The notes beneath the pieces were generated by a model. The model was not told the DNA's origin. It saw only the letters and a list, made by a program, of their open reading frames with translations, and made no database searches. From an uncultured Eubacteriales bacterium (GTDB taxonomy: Bacteria > Bacillota_A > Clostridia > Saccharofermentanales > Saccharofermentanaceae): 6,124 nt of DNA. The stretch is from assembly GCA_900313405.1 (NCBI GenBank), contig OMQY01000243.1, forward strand, positions 1 to 6,124, written 5' to 3'. Shown piece after piece: positions 1 to 6,124 of this stretch. How positions within the stretch are numbered: position 1 is the first letter of the stretch; each line of letters starts with the position of its first letter. Made by a program: the position numbers and the translations under genes.

Positions 1-1931
1 GACTTGTATTCTACTGGACTCTCAACAACCTCTTCTCGCTCGGGAAGAATATCGTGGCAGCGCTGATGAAGAAGCGCGGGATCGCGGTAAAGCCGAGGCG
101 GTCATCGGTCAAGTCTGACGGCTATGATGCGGCCCTGTGGTTTACAGGTGCCCTGATCCTTACGGTCATGACCGGACTTATGATCCCTGCCGGCACCATT
201 GCCAGCGCACCGCAGGATTTTATATCGCTCAACAATTACGAGAGTCCGATGAGATTCATCGCGCTCAGTTTCCTTACTGCAGCCGGCTTCTTTATCATCT
301 GGTTCGGCGTTATATATGTTCTGGCCGGGAGCAGAGCCAGAAGAGTTATCGGATTTGTGTCGGCAGCACTCGCCGTTGCGGCTCTGATAGACTGCTTCTT
401 TGTAATCAAACCGGATGCCGGAGTGTCGACTACACTGGTTTATCATGAGGAGTATCATGCGGATTCCGCCTCCGAGATGACGAACATTTTCTCGCTGATG
501 TGTGCGGCTTTCCTGCTCTACTATCTGTGGCAGTACAAAAAGAAGCTCATGCCGTTCGTGCTGGCTGTTCCGCTCATCGCCGTAAGTGTTATGTCGTTTA
601 ACAGCTTGTCGACCGCGTATGACGGACTTAAGGACAAGTATTATCTTGAAGATGATTATGTTCGTAAGGTCGACTTGACTCTCAGCACGGAAGGACACAA
701 TGTCGTTGTTATCATGCTCGATCGCGCCATCGGCGATTATATCCCGTTCATAATGGATAATGATCCTGAGCTTAAGGCACAGTTTGACGGGTTTACGTAT
801 TACTCCAATGTATTGTCGTACGGTGCGAACACGCTCTTCGGTGCGCCGGCGCTCTTCGGCGGCCCGGAGTATTCTCCGATGAACCTCAACCTTCGTTCGG
901 ACGAGAAGATGGAGGACAAGATCAACGAGGCGCTTCTGGTCATGCCGGTGCTTTTCGCGCAGAACGGATACGATGTCGTGGTTACCGATCCTCCGTATGC
1001 GGGATATAACTGGATCCCTGACGTGAGGATATATGACGGTTATGACGGGATCGAGGCAGCATTGCTGGAGGGGTCCATGAGTGAGAGTTACCCGGGATAC
1101 ACAGAGAATGCCGATGCCGTCCTCGAGCGACAGGAAAGGAATTTCTTCTGTTATTCACTGTCGAAGATCGTCCCCGCATATGCGACCGACCTCATCTACG
1201 ATAATGGCAACTATAACGCGATCGAATACGGTTCGGGCGATCATAACTACGGCAGCCCTCTTGCACAGAAGTTCATCGACTCCTATTCGACGCTTATCGG
1301 AATGGATGATCTGACGGTCATCAGGAATGACGATTCAGATCACTTTATCATGATGGATAACAATATGACGCACGAAGATATCATCATCTCTTCTGAGACA
1401 TATGACGGCGGAATGTATAGTGAAGACCGTTTCCTTCCGATCGATAATCATGCCAGGATCAGACATATGCAGATCAACATCGCGGCGTATAAGGCGCTTG
1501 CTGATTGGTTCGATCATTTGAGGGAAGAGGGCGTCTACGACAATACGAGGATAATCCTGGTATCGGATCACGGATATTTCTTAGGTCAGGACGAAGAGCT
1601 CCTCCTCGATGGCGGATTCGATCTTATGGCCTACCTTCCGCTACTGATGATCAAGGACTTTGATTCCGAAGGCTTCACCGTAGAAGACGATTTTGCCGTC
1701 AATGCGCTCGTTCCTTATCTGGCAACTGACGGGATCATCGACCGGCCCGCCAATCCGTTTACGGGCGAGGTATTTGATACGTCGTTTTTGGAAGAAGAAC
1801 CTGTTATAATATCTTCGGTCAATTTTAACCCTCAGGAGAATCCCGGAACGAGGTTCGCGGATGCAGACTGGTATATCCTCCACGGCGATGATATGCACCA
1901 TATGACGTCAGAAGAGATCCCCGCCCCGTAA
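1..1931 (+). CDS. YidC/Oxa1 - LtaS-like phosphotransferase fusion, 5'-truncated (first tandem copy)
   Basis: This is the 3' part of a gene that starts left of the window; the frame is open from base 3. The first 18 residues (LVFYWTLNNLFSLGKNIV) are the end of a YidC/Oxa1 domain and match residues 203-220 of the next gene exactly. Numbering from the codon at base 54, a basic linker (about 2-22) leads to five hydrophobic segments (about 27-50, 67-92, 97-118, 142-160, 165-181). An extracellular alkaline phosphatase/sulfatase-superfamily domain follows (about 208-625). Likely catalytic features are D223 in VIMLD (metal), T260 in SYGANTLFGAPALFGG (nucleophile position of LtaS/EptA), H440 in NNMTHE, and D505-H506 in VSDHG (metal). 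The family transfers phosphoglycerol or phosphoethanolamine from phospholipids; the substrate here is unknown. There is no CxPSR sulfatase motif, so true sulfatase activity is unlikely. The stop lies 10 bases before the paralog's start. Confidence 0.85.
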   Translation, partial: LVFYWTLNNLFSLGKNIVAALMKKRGIAVKPRRSSVKSDGYDAALWFTGALILTVMTGLMIPAGTIASAPQDFISLNNYESPMRFIALSFLTAAGFFIIWFGVIYVLAGSRARRVIGFVSAALAVAALIDCFFVIKPDAGVSTTLVYHEEYHADSASEMTNIFSLMCAAFLLYYLWQYKKKLMPFVLAVPLIAVSVMSFNSLSTAYDGLKDKYYLEDDYVRKVDLTLSTEGHNVVVIMLDRAIGDYIPFIMDNDPELKAQFDGFTYYSNVLSYGANTLFGAPALFGGPEYSPMNLNLRSDEKMEDKINEALLVMPVLFAQNGYDVVVTDPPYAGYNWIPDVRIYDGYDGIEAALLEGSMSESYPGYTENADAVLERQERNFFCYSLSKIVPAYATDLIYDNGNYNAIEYGSGDHNYGSPLAQKFIDSYSTLIGMDDLTVIRNDDSDHFIMMDNNMTHEDIIISSETYDGGMYSEDRFLPIDNHARIRHMQINIAAYKALADWFDHLREEGVYDNTRIILVSDHGYFLGQDEELLLDGGFDLMAYLPLLMIKDFDSEGFTVEDDFAVNALVPYLATDGIIDRPANPFTGEVFDTSFLEEEPVIISSVNFNPQENPGTRFADADWYILHGDDMHHMTSEEIPAP

Positions 1932-1933
1932 GG
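1929..1933 (+). promoter_or_regulatory. ribosome binding site of the second fusion gene
   Basis: TAAGG matches the anti-Shine-Dalgarno sequence, sits eight bases before the ATG at 1942, and overlaps the TAA stop of the first copy. This placement favours translational coupling between the two paralogs. Confidence 0.6.
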
Positions 1934-1941
1934 TTATACAT

Positions 1942-4497
1942 ATGAGTTTATTAGACGTGTTATACAGACTGATAATCTACCCGCTCGAACTTCTCTTCGA
2001 AGTGATCTTCGCGGTATCTGAGAGACTTGTCTATAACCCCGAACTGTCGATAATAATCCTGAGCGTTGTAGTCAACCTCCTGGTGCTCCCGCTCTACAGA
2101 AGAGCCGACGCCATGCAGGAACGCGAGAGGGAGATGGCCGCCAAGATGGCGCCATGGCTCAAGCATATCAGAAAGACCTTCAAGGGCGATGAGCGCTTCA
2201 TGATGACTCAGACCTACTACCGCCAGATGGGCTATAAGCAGGTCTATGTACTGAGGAGCAGCGTGCCTCTCCTGCTGCAGATCCCTTTCTTCATCGCGGC
2301 TTATCACTTTCTGTCACATCTCGACTACATAAGCGGAGTCAGGTTCGGCCCCATCAAGGACCTGGCAGAGCCCGATGCGCTTATAGCATTCGGAGGTATA
2401 ACGCTTAATCTGCTTCCGATACTCATGACCGCCATTAATGCAGCTTCAGCTACGGTCTATTCGAAGGGATTCCCGATCAAGACTAAGATCCAGATGTACG
2501 GCATAGCAGCCATCTTCCTGGTGCTCCTTTATAACTCACCGGCGGGACTGGTATTCTACTGGACTCTCAACAATCTCTTCTCACTCGGAAAGAACATCGT
2601 GATGAAGATGGTACATGAGCCTAAGCCGAAGAAGACCGTCAAGGTCGGGGATGACAGGGCAAAGGCGGACAACGCCATATGGTTCCTGGGTGCTCTTAAT
2701 CTGACAGTCCTTACCGGAATCCTTATCCCTGCCGGTACGATAGCGTCATCTCCACTGGAGTTCCTGTCATTCGAGCCGCTCCTTAACCCTCTGAAGCTTA
2801 TAGTACTCAGCGCGCTTACGGCATGTGGCGTCTTTATCATCTGGTTCGGAGTGTTCTATCTTCTGGCGGCAAGACGTACAAGATCGTTCATGGCTCTCGG
2901 CATGCTGATGCTCAATGCGTTTACGATGATCAATGTATTCTTCTCCGGCGAATCTGACTTGAGGATATATCCGGACCTCGTCTTCGTTGCCGAGTATCAC
3001 AAGACTTCACAGGCCATTATGATGAACCTGCTGTCACTGTTCCTGGCCGCGATCCTTGTCTATATCTTCTGGAATCATTACGTTAAGGCAATGGCTGTTG
3101 TCCTGGCACTGCCGCTCCTGGCGCTCAGCGTTATGTCTTACCTTAACGTGAAGCAGGTTCAGGACGGGCTTGAGGATAAGTACTTCCTTGATGAGGATTA
3201 TAACTATTTCATGCCTGCTGACATAAAACTCAGTACAAACGGCAAGAATGTCGTGGTCATAATGCTCGACTGGGCAATAGGTGAGTACATTCCGTATATA
3301 ATGGCCAATAATCCCGGAACTGCCGATCAGTATGACGGATTCACATACTATCCGAATACGCTCTCGTACGGTCCGAATACGATCTTCGGAGCTCCGGCGC
3401 TCTTCGGCGGTATCGAGTATTCCGCCGAGAATATGAACCTCAGGCGTGACTTGAGCCTGGCATATAAGACCGATGAGTCTCTTAAGGTCATGCCGCTGAT
3501 GTTCCTTGAGAATTCCTACGATGTCACTGTCGTTAATCCTCCTAATGCAGGCTACAAGTGGATCCCGGACCTGTCGATATACGACGGATATGATGTCGAT
3601 GCCTACGTGACGAATGGTGCTTTCTGCCGTGACAATGAGGAATACGTGGCGAACGATGAGGCTCTCCGCATAAGGCAGGAGCGTAATCTGTTCTGCTCAT
3701 CTGTCTCGAAAATGTTCCCGCCGATCATGACAGACTTCTTCTACGATGACGGCGACTTCAATGCGATAGAGTACGGCGATCACGACAGATCTTATGGTCA
3801 CAGCCTTTACAGAACATTCATGGATGCCTATCAGGTACTCCTCAATATGGATAAGATGACGACGATAACTGAGGATCCCGAGGGCGGATTCCTCATGATG
3901 GCAAACGATACGGCACATGAACTCTACCGCATAAGCGATGAGGGCTATCCCGACGGACTTTACGCCGGGGAAGATCATCTTGTTTTTGCAAATGATAATC
4001 AGATCAAGCATTATCAGGTCACCGAGGCCGCGATCACGGCACTGGGGCACTGGTTCGATTATCTCAGGGAAAAGGGAGTATACGACAATACGCGTATCAT
4101 AATCGTATCCGATCACGGTGCCGCACTTTATCAGGACAGCAACATGATACAGCCCAACGGACTGGACATGATGGCTTATAATCCGGTACTCATGATCCAT
4201 GACTTCGGTGAAGAGGGCTATAACGTGTGCGAGGACTACATGACTAACGCTGTTGTGCCCTACTATGCTACACTCGGAGTAGTTGACGAACAGGTAAATC
4301 CTCTGACAGGGAATGAGCTCACGCTCGACTTCCTGACGGAAGATCCCGTGATCATCTATTCAGAGGCGATCAATTCCGATCAGAACCCCGGTAATACATA
4401 TGCTCCTGCTGACTGGTACAGATTAAGCGGAGTTTGTGATACACTAGATGGCGGTTGTCTGGGAGATCTGCAAATCGAGTCGATCCCCATCCCGTAA
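1942..4497 (+). CDS. YidC/Oxa1 - LtaS-like phosphotransferase fusion, complete (second tandem copy)
   Basis: This 851-residue protein joins two membrane modules. Residues 1-220 form a YidC/Oxa1 insertase-like domain: helices at about 6-28 and 33-52, a charged cytoplasmic hairpin (53-100) with APWLKHI and KGDERFMM, helices at 104-125, 144-168 and 183-208, and the signature SPAGLVFYW. After a basic linker (221-243) come five helices (about 244-266, 283-309, 314-334, 357-377, 380-399). An extracellular LtaS/EptA-type domain follows (about 428-851). Key residues are D443 (VIMLD), T480 in SYGPNTIFGAPALFGG, H659 in NDTAHE, and D724-H725 in VSDHG. A phospholipid-dependent transferase is the best guess; donor and acceptor are unknown. 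The arginine normally found in the YidC groove is replaced by N45 (VVVNLLVLPL). Two cysteines (C832, C839) near the C-terminus are absent from the first copy. The ATG at 1942 is supported by TAAGG eight bases upstream. About 850 residues is far longer than a Gram-positive YidC (about 260) or LtaS (about 650). Confidence 0.9.
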   Translation: MSLLDVLYRLIIYPLELLFEVIFAVSERLVYNPELSIIILSVVVNLLVLPLYRRADAMQEREREMAAKMAPWLKHIRKTFKGDERFMMTQTYYRQMGYKQVYVLRSSVPLLLQIPFFIAAYHFLSHLDYISGVRFGPIKDLAEPDALIAFGGITLNLLPILMTAINAASATVYSKGFPIKTKIQMYGIAAIFLVLLYNSPAGLVFYWTLNNLFSLGKNIVMKMVHEPKPKKTVKVGDDRAKADNAIWFLGALNLTVLTGILIPAGTIASSPLEFLSFEPLLNPLKLIVLSALTACGVFIIWFGVFYLLAARRTRSFMALGMLMLNAFTMINVFFSGESDLRIYPDLVFVAEYHKTSQAIMMNLLSLFLAAILVYIFWNHYVKAMAVVLALPLLALSVMSYLNVKQVQDGLEDKYFLDEDYNYFMPADIKLSTNGKNVVVIMLDWAIGEYIPYIMANNPGTADQYDGFTYYPNTLSYGPNTIFGAPALFGGIEYSAENMNLRRDLSLAYKTDESLKVMPLMFLENSYDVTVVNPPNAGYKWIPDLSIYDGYDVDAYVTNGAFCRDNEEYVANDEALRIRQERNLFCSSVSKMFPPIMTDFFYDDGDFNAIEYGDHDRSYGHSLYRTFMDAYQVLLNMDKMTTITEDPEGGFLMMANDTAHELYRISDEGYPDGLYAGEDHLVFANDNQIKHYQVTEAAITALGHWFDYLREKGVYDNTRIIIVSDHGAALYQDSNMIQPNGLDMMAYNPVLMIHDFGEEGYNVCEDYMTNAVVPYYATLGVVDEQVNPLTGNELTLDFLTEDPVIIYSEAINSDQNPGNTYAPADWYRLSGVCDTLDGGCLGDLQIESIPIP
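2546..2601 (+). repeat. direct repeat from tandem gene duplication (partner at 1-56)
   Basis: Bases 2546-2601 align without gaps to bases 1-56 with five differences, all at third codon positions and all silent. They encode the end of the YidC domain in the two fusion genes. The downstream parts (57-1931 and 2602-4497) are also homologous but diverged at DNA level. The repeat therefore reflects an old gene duplication with strong protein-level constraint at this spot, not an independent mobile repeat. Confidence 0.7.
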
Positions 4498-4500
4498 CTT

Positions 4501-4506
4501 AGGAGG
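4501..4506 (+). promoter_or_regulatory. ribosome binding site that fixes the start of the glycerophosphotransferase-like gene
   Basis: A perfect AGGAGG (in context TTAGGAGG) lies four bases before the ATG at 4511 and just after the TAA at 4495-4497. It is the strongest ribosome site in the window and decides against the upstream in-frame ATG at 4448. The four-base spacer is slightly short. Confidence 0.85.
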
Positions 4507-4510
4507 CAAA

Positions 4511-5785
4511 ATGAATACATTACTATACATCGATCCCGGAACGGGAAGCATGCTCTTTACCATCATCATCGGCGCTGCCGGTGTTGTAGTATTCGCGGTA
4601 CGTAAGATCTTTTATAAGATAAAGTTCATCCTGTCAGGAGGACGTCAGGCCAAGGTCGATTCTTCTAAGATCCCGTATCTTATCTTCTCGGAGGGTAAGA
4701 GATACTGGAATGTTTTCGAGCCGATATGTGACGAGTTCGAATCACGCGGCAAGGATCTGGTCTATTGGACCGCCGATCCGTCCGATCCGGCACTTAAGAA
4801 AGAATACAAGCATGTTAAGTGCGAATTTATAGGAGAGGGCAACCGTGCCTTTGTTAAGCTCAACATGTGCAATGCCGGAGTCATTCTGGCTACCACACCC
4901 GGTCTTGATGTATATCAGTGGAAGAGATCCAAGACTGTCGATAAGTATGTTCATGTTCTTCACATGCCTAACGATGCCACGCTCTACAGGATGTTCGGTA
5001 TCGACTACTATGACGGCATCCTCGTATCCGGACAGTATCAGGTCGATCAGATCCGTAAGCTCGAGGAACTCCGTAACCTGCCCGCCAAGGAGATCGAGAT
5101 CGTAGGACAGCCTTATCTTGACCGTCTTGCTGTACGTCTCGAGAAAGAGGGTAAGGCTCCCGAGCATAACACGACAGTGCTCCTCGCACCTTCATGGGGT
5201 GCAAGCGGCATTCTCAGCAAGTATGGCGAGAAGATCATTGATGCACTCATCTCGACAGGCTACGATATAATCATCCGTCCTCACCCGCAGTCATTCACCG
5301 CCGAGAAGGATCTCATGGATCGACTTATGGCCAAGTATCCTGACGGGGAGAAGGTCAAGTGGAACCGCGACCGTGATAACTTCGATGTCCTGAACCTTGC
5401 AGATATCCTTATCTCCGACTTCTCGTGTGTAATGTTCGACTACTATCTCGTATTCGGCAAGCCTATCATCTATGCCGATACTTCTTTCGATAAGGCACCT
5501 TACGATGCCGCATGGATCGATGAGGAACCCTGGACATTTGCTTCTGCTCTCCCTCGCATGGGTAAGCAGCTTCGCGAAGAGGACTTCGATCACATCAAGG
5601 ACGTTATCGATTCACTCACAGGCAGCTCGGAGTTCGAAGCAGAGAGACTTAAGATCTGTGACGAGACATGGGCTCACAGAGGCGAGAGCGCTTCGCTTGT
5701 CGTTGACTATATGACCCGTCCGGTCGAGAAGCCTGAGGACAAGAAGGCAGAGCCCAAGAAGAAAGCCAAGAAGAAAAAGGCCTGA
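4511..5785 (+). CDS. membrane-anchored CDP-glycerol glycerophosphotransferase-like protein (TagB/TagF type)
   Basis: This 424-residue protein resembles the teichoic acid glycerophosphotransferase family (Glyphos_transf, GT-B fold), which transfers glycerol phosphate from CDP-glycerol at the cytoplasmic face of the membrane. An N-terminal segment with YIDPGTGSM (6-14) and a hydrophobic helix (about 12-31), followed by RKIFYKIKF, predicts an outside-to-inside anchor. Family-like motifs are VLHMPNDA (149-156), where other members have a catalytic HGTP-type histidine; LLAPSWG (224-230); the strongly diagnostic IIIRPHPQS (253-261, H258); and ILISDFSCVMFDY (299-311, D303 and D310). The C-terminal 20 residues are lysine-rich. 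I chose the ATG at 4511 because AGGAGG lies four bases upstream. An in-frame ATG at 4448 would add 21 residues, overlap the previous gene and lack a ribosome site. The gap to the previous gene is 13 bases, so co-transcription is likely. It could use another CDP- or nucleotide-activated donor. Confidence 0.85.
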   Translation: MNTLLYIDPGTGSMLFTIIIGAAGVVVFAVRKIFYKIKFILSGGRQAKVDSSKIPYLIFSEGKRYWNVFEPICDEFESRGKDLVYWTADPSDPALKKEYKHVKCEFIGEGNRAFVKLNMCNAGVILATTPGLDVYQWKRSKTVDKYVHVLHMPNDATLYRMFGIDYYDGILVSGQYQVDQIRKLEELRNLPAKEIEIVGQPYLDRLAVRLEKEGKAPEHNTTVLLAPSWGASGILSKYGEKIIDALISTGYDIIIRPHPQSFTAEKDLMDRLMAKYPDGEKVKWNRDRDNFDVLNLADILISDFSCVMFDYYLVFGKPIIYADTSFDKAPYDAAWIDEEPWTFASALPRMGKQLREEDFDHIKDVIDSLTGSSEFEAERLKICDETWAHRGESASLVVDYMTRPVEKPEDKKAEPKKKAKKKKA

Positions 5786-5802
5786 TCGAAAAGTACTTAC
5801 AG

Positions 5803-5853
5803 AATAAGAACAGTCCGGATCGCAGTTGTCACAGATCCGGACTTCTTATTTTT
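5803..5853 (+). terminator. intrinsic terminator ending the envelope operon
   Basis: AGTCCGGATC (5812-5821) pairs perfectly with GATCCGGACT (5834-5843) around a 12-base loop. The stem extends outward, past a two-base bulge (5810-5811), by seven more pairs: AATAAGA (5803-5809) with TCTTATT (5844-5850). The 3' arm merges into a T-rich run ending TTATTTTT. It begins 17 bases after the stop codon at 5785. The A-rich 5' flank could also give some termination from the opposite strand. Confidence 0.9.
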
Positions 5854-5903
5854 CGGAATAAAACTGACGGTGGTGTTCATCAAGACCTGTATGCTGACAG
5901 TTT

Positions 5904-5932
5904 TTTTCAAAATGTAAAAAAAATGTTATAAT
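5904..5932 (+). promoter_or_regulatory. sigma-A-type promoter for the gene at 6043
   Basis: A perfect -10 box TATAAT (5927-5932) is preceded by TG one base upstream (TGTTATAAT), making it an extended -10. TTTTCA at 5904-5909 is a plausible weak -35 at 17-base spacing. The surrounding A and T tracts (5901-5907 and about 5916-5923) would help polymerase binding. Transcription should start near 5939, giving a leader of about 100 bases. Confidence 0.75.
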
Positions 5933-5997
5933 CGTAAATATTCGGAAAAATGAACAATAGTATAATGATACTGGGTTTGTGTGACATGAAATAACGA

Positions 5998-6021
5998 TTA
6001 TGGGCTCTGCAGGGTCCGTAA
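5998..6021 (+). promoter_or_regulatory. hairpin in the 5' leader of the gene at 6043
   Basis: Bases 5998-6007 can pair with 6012-6021 to form a 10-pair stem, including three G-U pairs, closed by a UGCA loop (6008-6011). It lies about 20 bases before the start codon and just before an A-rich stretch. No T-run follows, so it is not a terminator. It may stabilise the mRNA or affect translation. I do not recognise a riboswitch class here. Chance pairing cannot be excluded from one sequence. Confidence 0.35.
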
Positions 6022-6042
6022 CAAAAAAAGTGGGATACTGAT

Positions 6043-6124
6043 ATGAAACACATTAGAACGATCAAAAAGTGGGCGCTTAGGATGTCATCCGTACTTATCG
6101 GTGCGGGTATAGTTCTTAATATAC
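6043..6124 (+). CDS. start of a probable secreted or membrane protein, cut off at right edge
   Basis: An ATG at 6043 opens a frame that runs to the window edge (27 complete codons). The peptide starts MKHIRTIKKWALRM and continues SSVLIGAGIVLNI. A strongly basic first 13 residues followed by a hydrophobic core is the pattern of a Sec signal peptide or an N-terminal anchor. No cleavage site or lipobox is visible before the edge. The ribosome site is weak (AAGTGGGA, about 6028-6035). The gene lies after a terminator and has its own promoter, so it is a separate transcription unit from the envelope operon. No family can be assigned from so short a piece. Confidence 0.6.
   Translation, partial: MKHIRTIKKWALRMSSVLIGAGIVLNI

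Noticed and set aside
54..56. GTG as the start codon of the first gene
   Set aside because: The frame is open back to base 3, and the residues before it match the YidC end of the paralog exactly; there is no ribosome site. The gene starts outside the window.
3697..4200. Long antisense open frame (167 codons, - strand); similar ones elsewhere, such as 102-698
   Set aside because: It lies wholly opposite a conserved catalytic domain, its product is cysteine-, histidine- and arginine-rich without domain features, and it is explained by codon bias of the + strand gene.
3220..4497. Arylsulfatase function for the C-terminal domain
   Set aside because: There is no CxPSR formylglycine motif in either copy; the nucleophile position is threonine, as in LtaS and EptA.
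4448..4510. Upstream ATG extending the glycerophosphotransferase by 21 residues
   Set aside because: It lies inside the end of the previous gene, has no ribosome site, and the added residues are not membrane-like. The ATG at 4511 has a perfect AGGAGG.
5860..5907. AAAACTG/CAGTTTT inverted repeat followed by T-run as a second terminator
   Set aside because: The stem is only seven weak pairs with a 31-base loop, and the T-run is more simply part of the promoter's AT-rich upstream region.
5961..5966. Second TATAAT as a promoter -10
   Set aside because: It has no upstream TG and only a poor -35 (ATATTC) at the right distance; the extended -10 at 5927 is better. It may also be part of a small hairpin.
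5950..5994. Fourteen-codon open frame in the leader (MNNSIMILGLCDMK)
   Set aside because: No convincing ribosome site precedes it and it resembles no known leader peptide; it is short enough to occur by chance.

Overview
The window looks like chromosomal DNA from a Gram-positive anaerobe of the Clostridia (Bacillota). The signs are near-balanced base composition, frequent ATA isoleucine and AGA/AGG arginine codons, tightly packed co-directional genes with TAAGG or AGGAGG ribosome sites, and a TGnTATAAT promoter. The genus cannot be named from sequence alone. All supported genes are on the + strand. I found no mobile element, CRISPR array, tRNA or rRNA.

Bases 1-5785 are the 3' part of one operon of cell-envelope genes. 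Two adjacent paralogs (1-1931, cut off at the left edge, and 1942-4497, complete) encode large membrane proteins with an unusual layout. A YidC/Oxa1-type insertase domain comes first, then a short basic linker, then about five further membrane helices, then a large domain of the alkaline phosphatase/sulfatase superfamily related to lipoteichoic acid synthase (LtaS) and phosphoethanolamine transferases (EptA). That last domain is predicted to be outside the cell. The left copy shows only the last residues of its YidC domain, which are identical to those of the second copy over 18 residues, so it is very probably the same fusion. Ten bases separate the two genes.

Thirteen bases further on (4511-5785), behind a perfect AGGAGG site, lies a membrane-anchored protein resembling CDP-glycerol glycerophosphotransferases (TagB/TagF type). 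Together the three genes suggest a pathway that builds or decorates a surface polymer with glycerol phosphate or a similar group. The third enzyme would act at the inner face of the membrane using a nucleotide-activated donor, and the two fusion proteins would act at the outer face using a phospholipid donor. The polymer and the donors are inferences.

The operon ends at a strong intrinsic terminator (5803-5853). The 189 bases after it hold a good sigma-A-type promoter (5904-5932), a leader of roughly 100 bases with a hairpin (5998-6021), and the start of a new gene (6043 onward) whose first 27 residues look like a signal peptide. That gene runs off the right edge.
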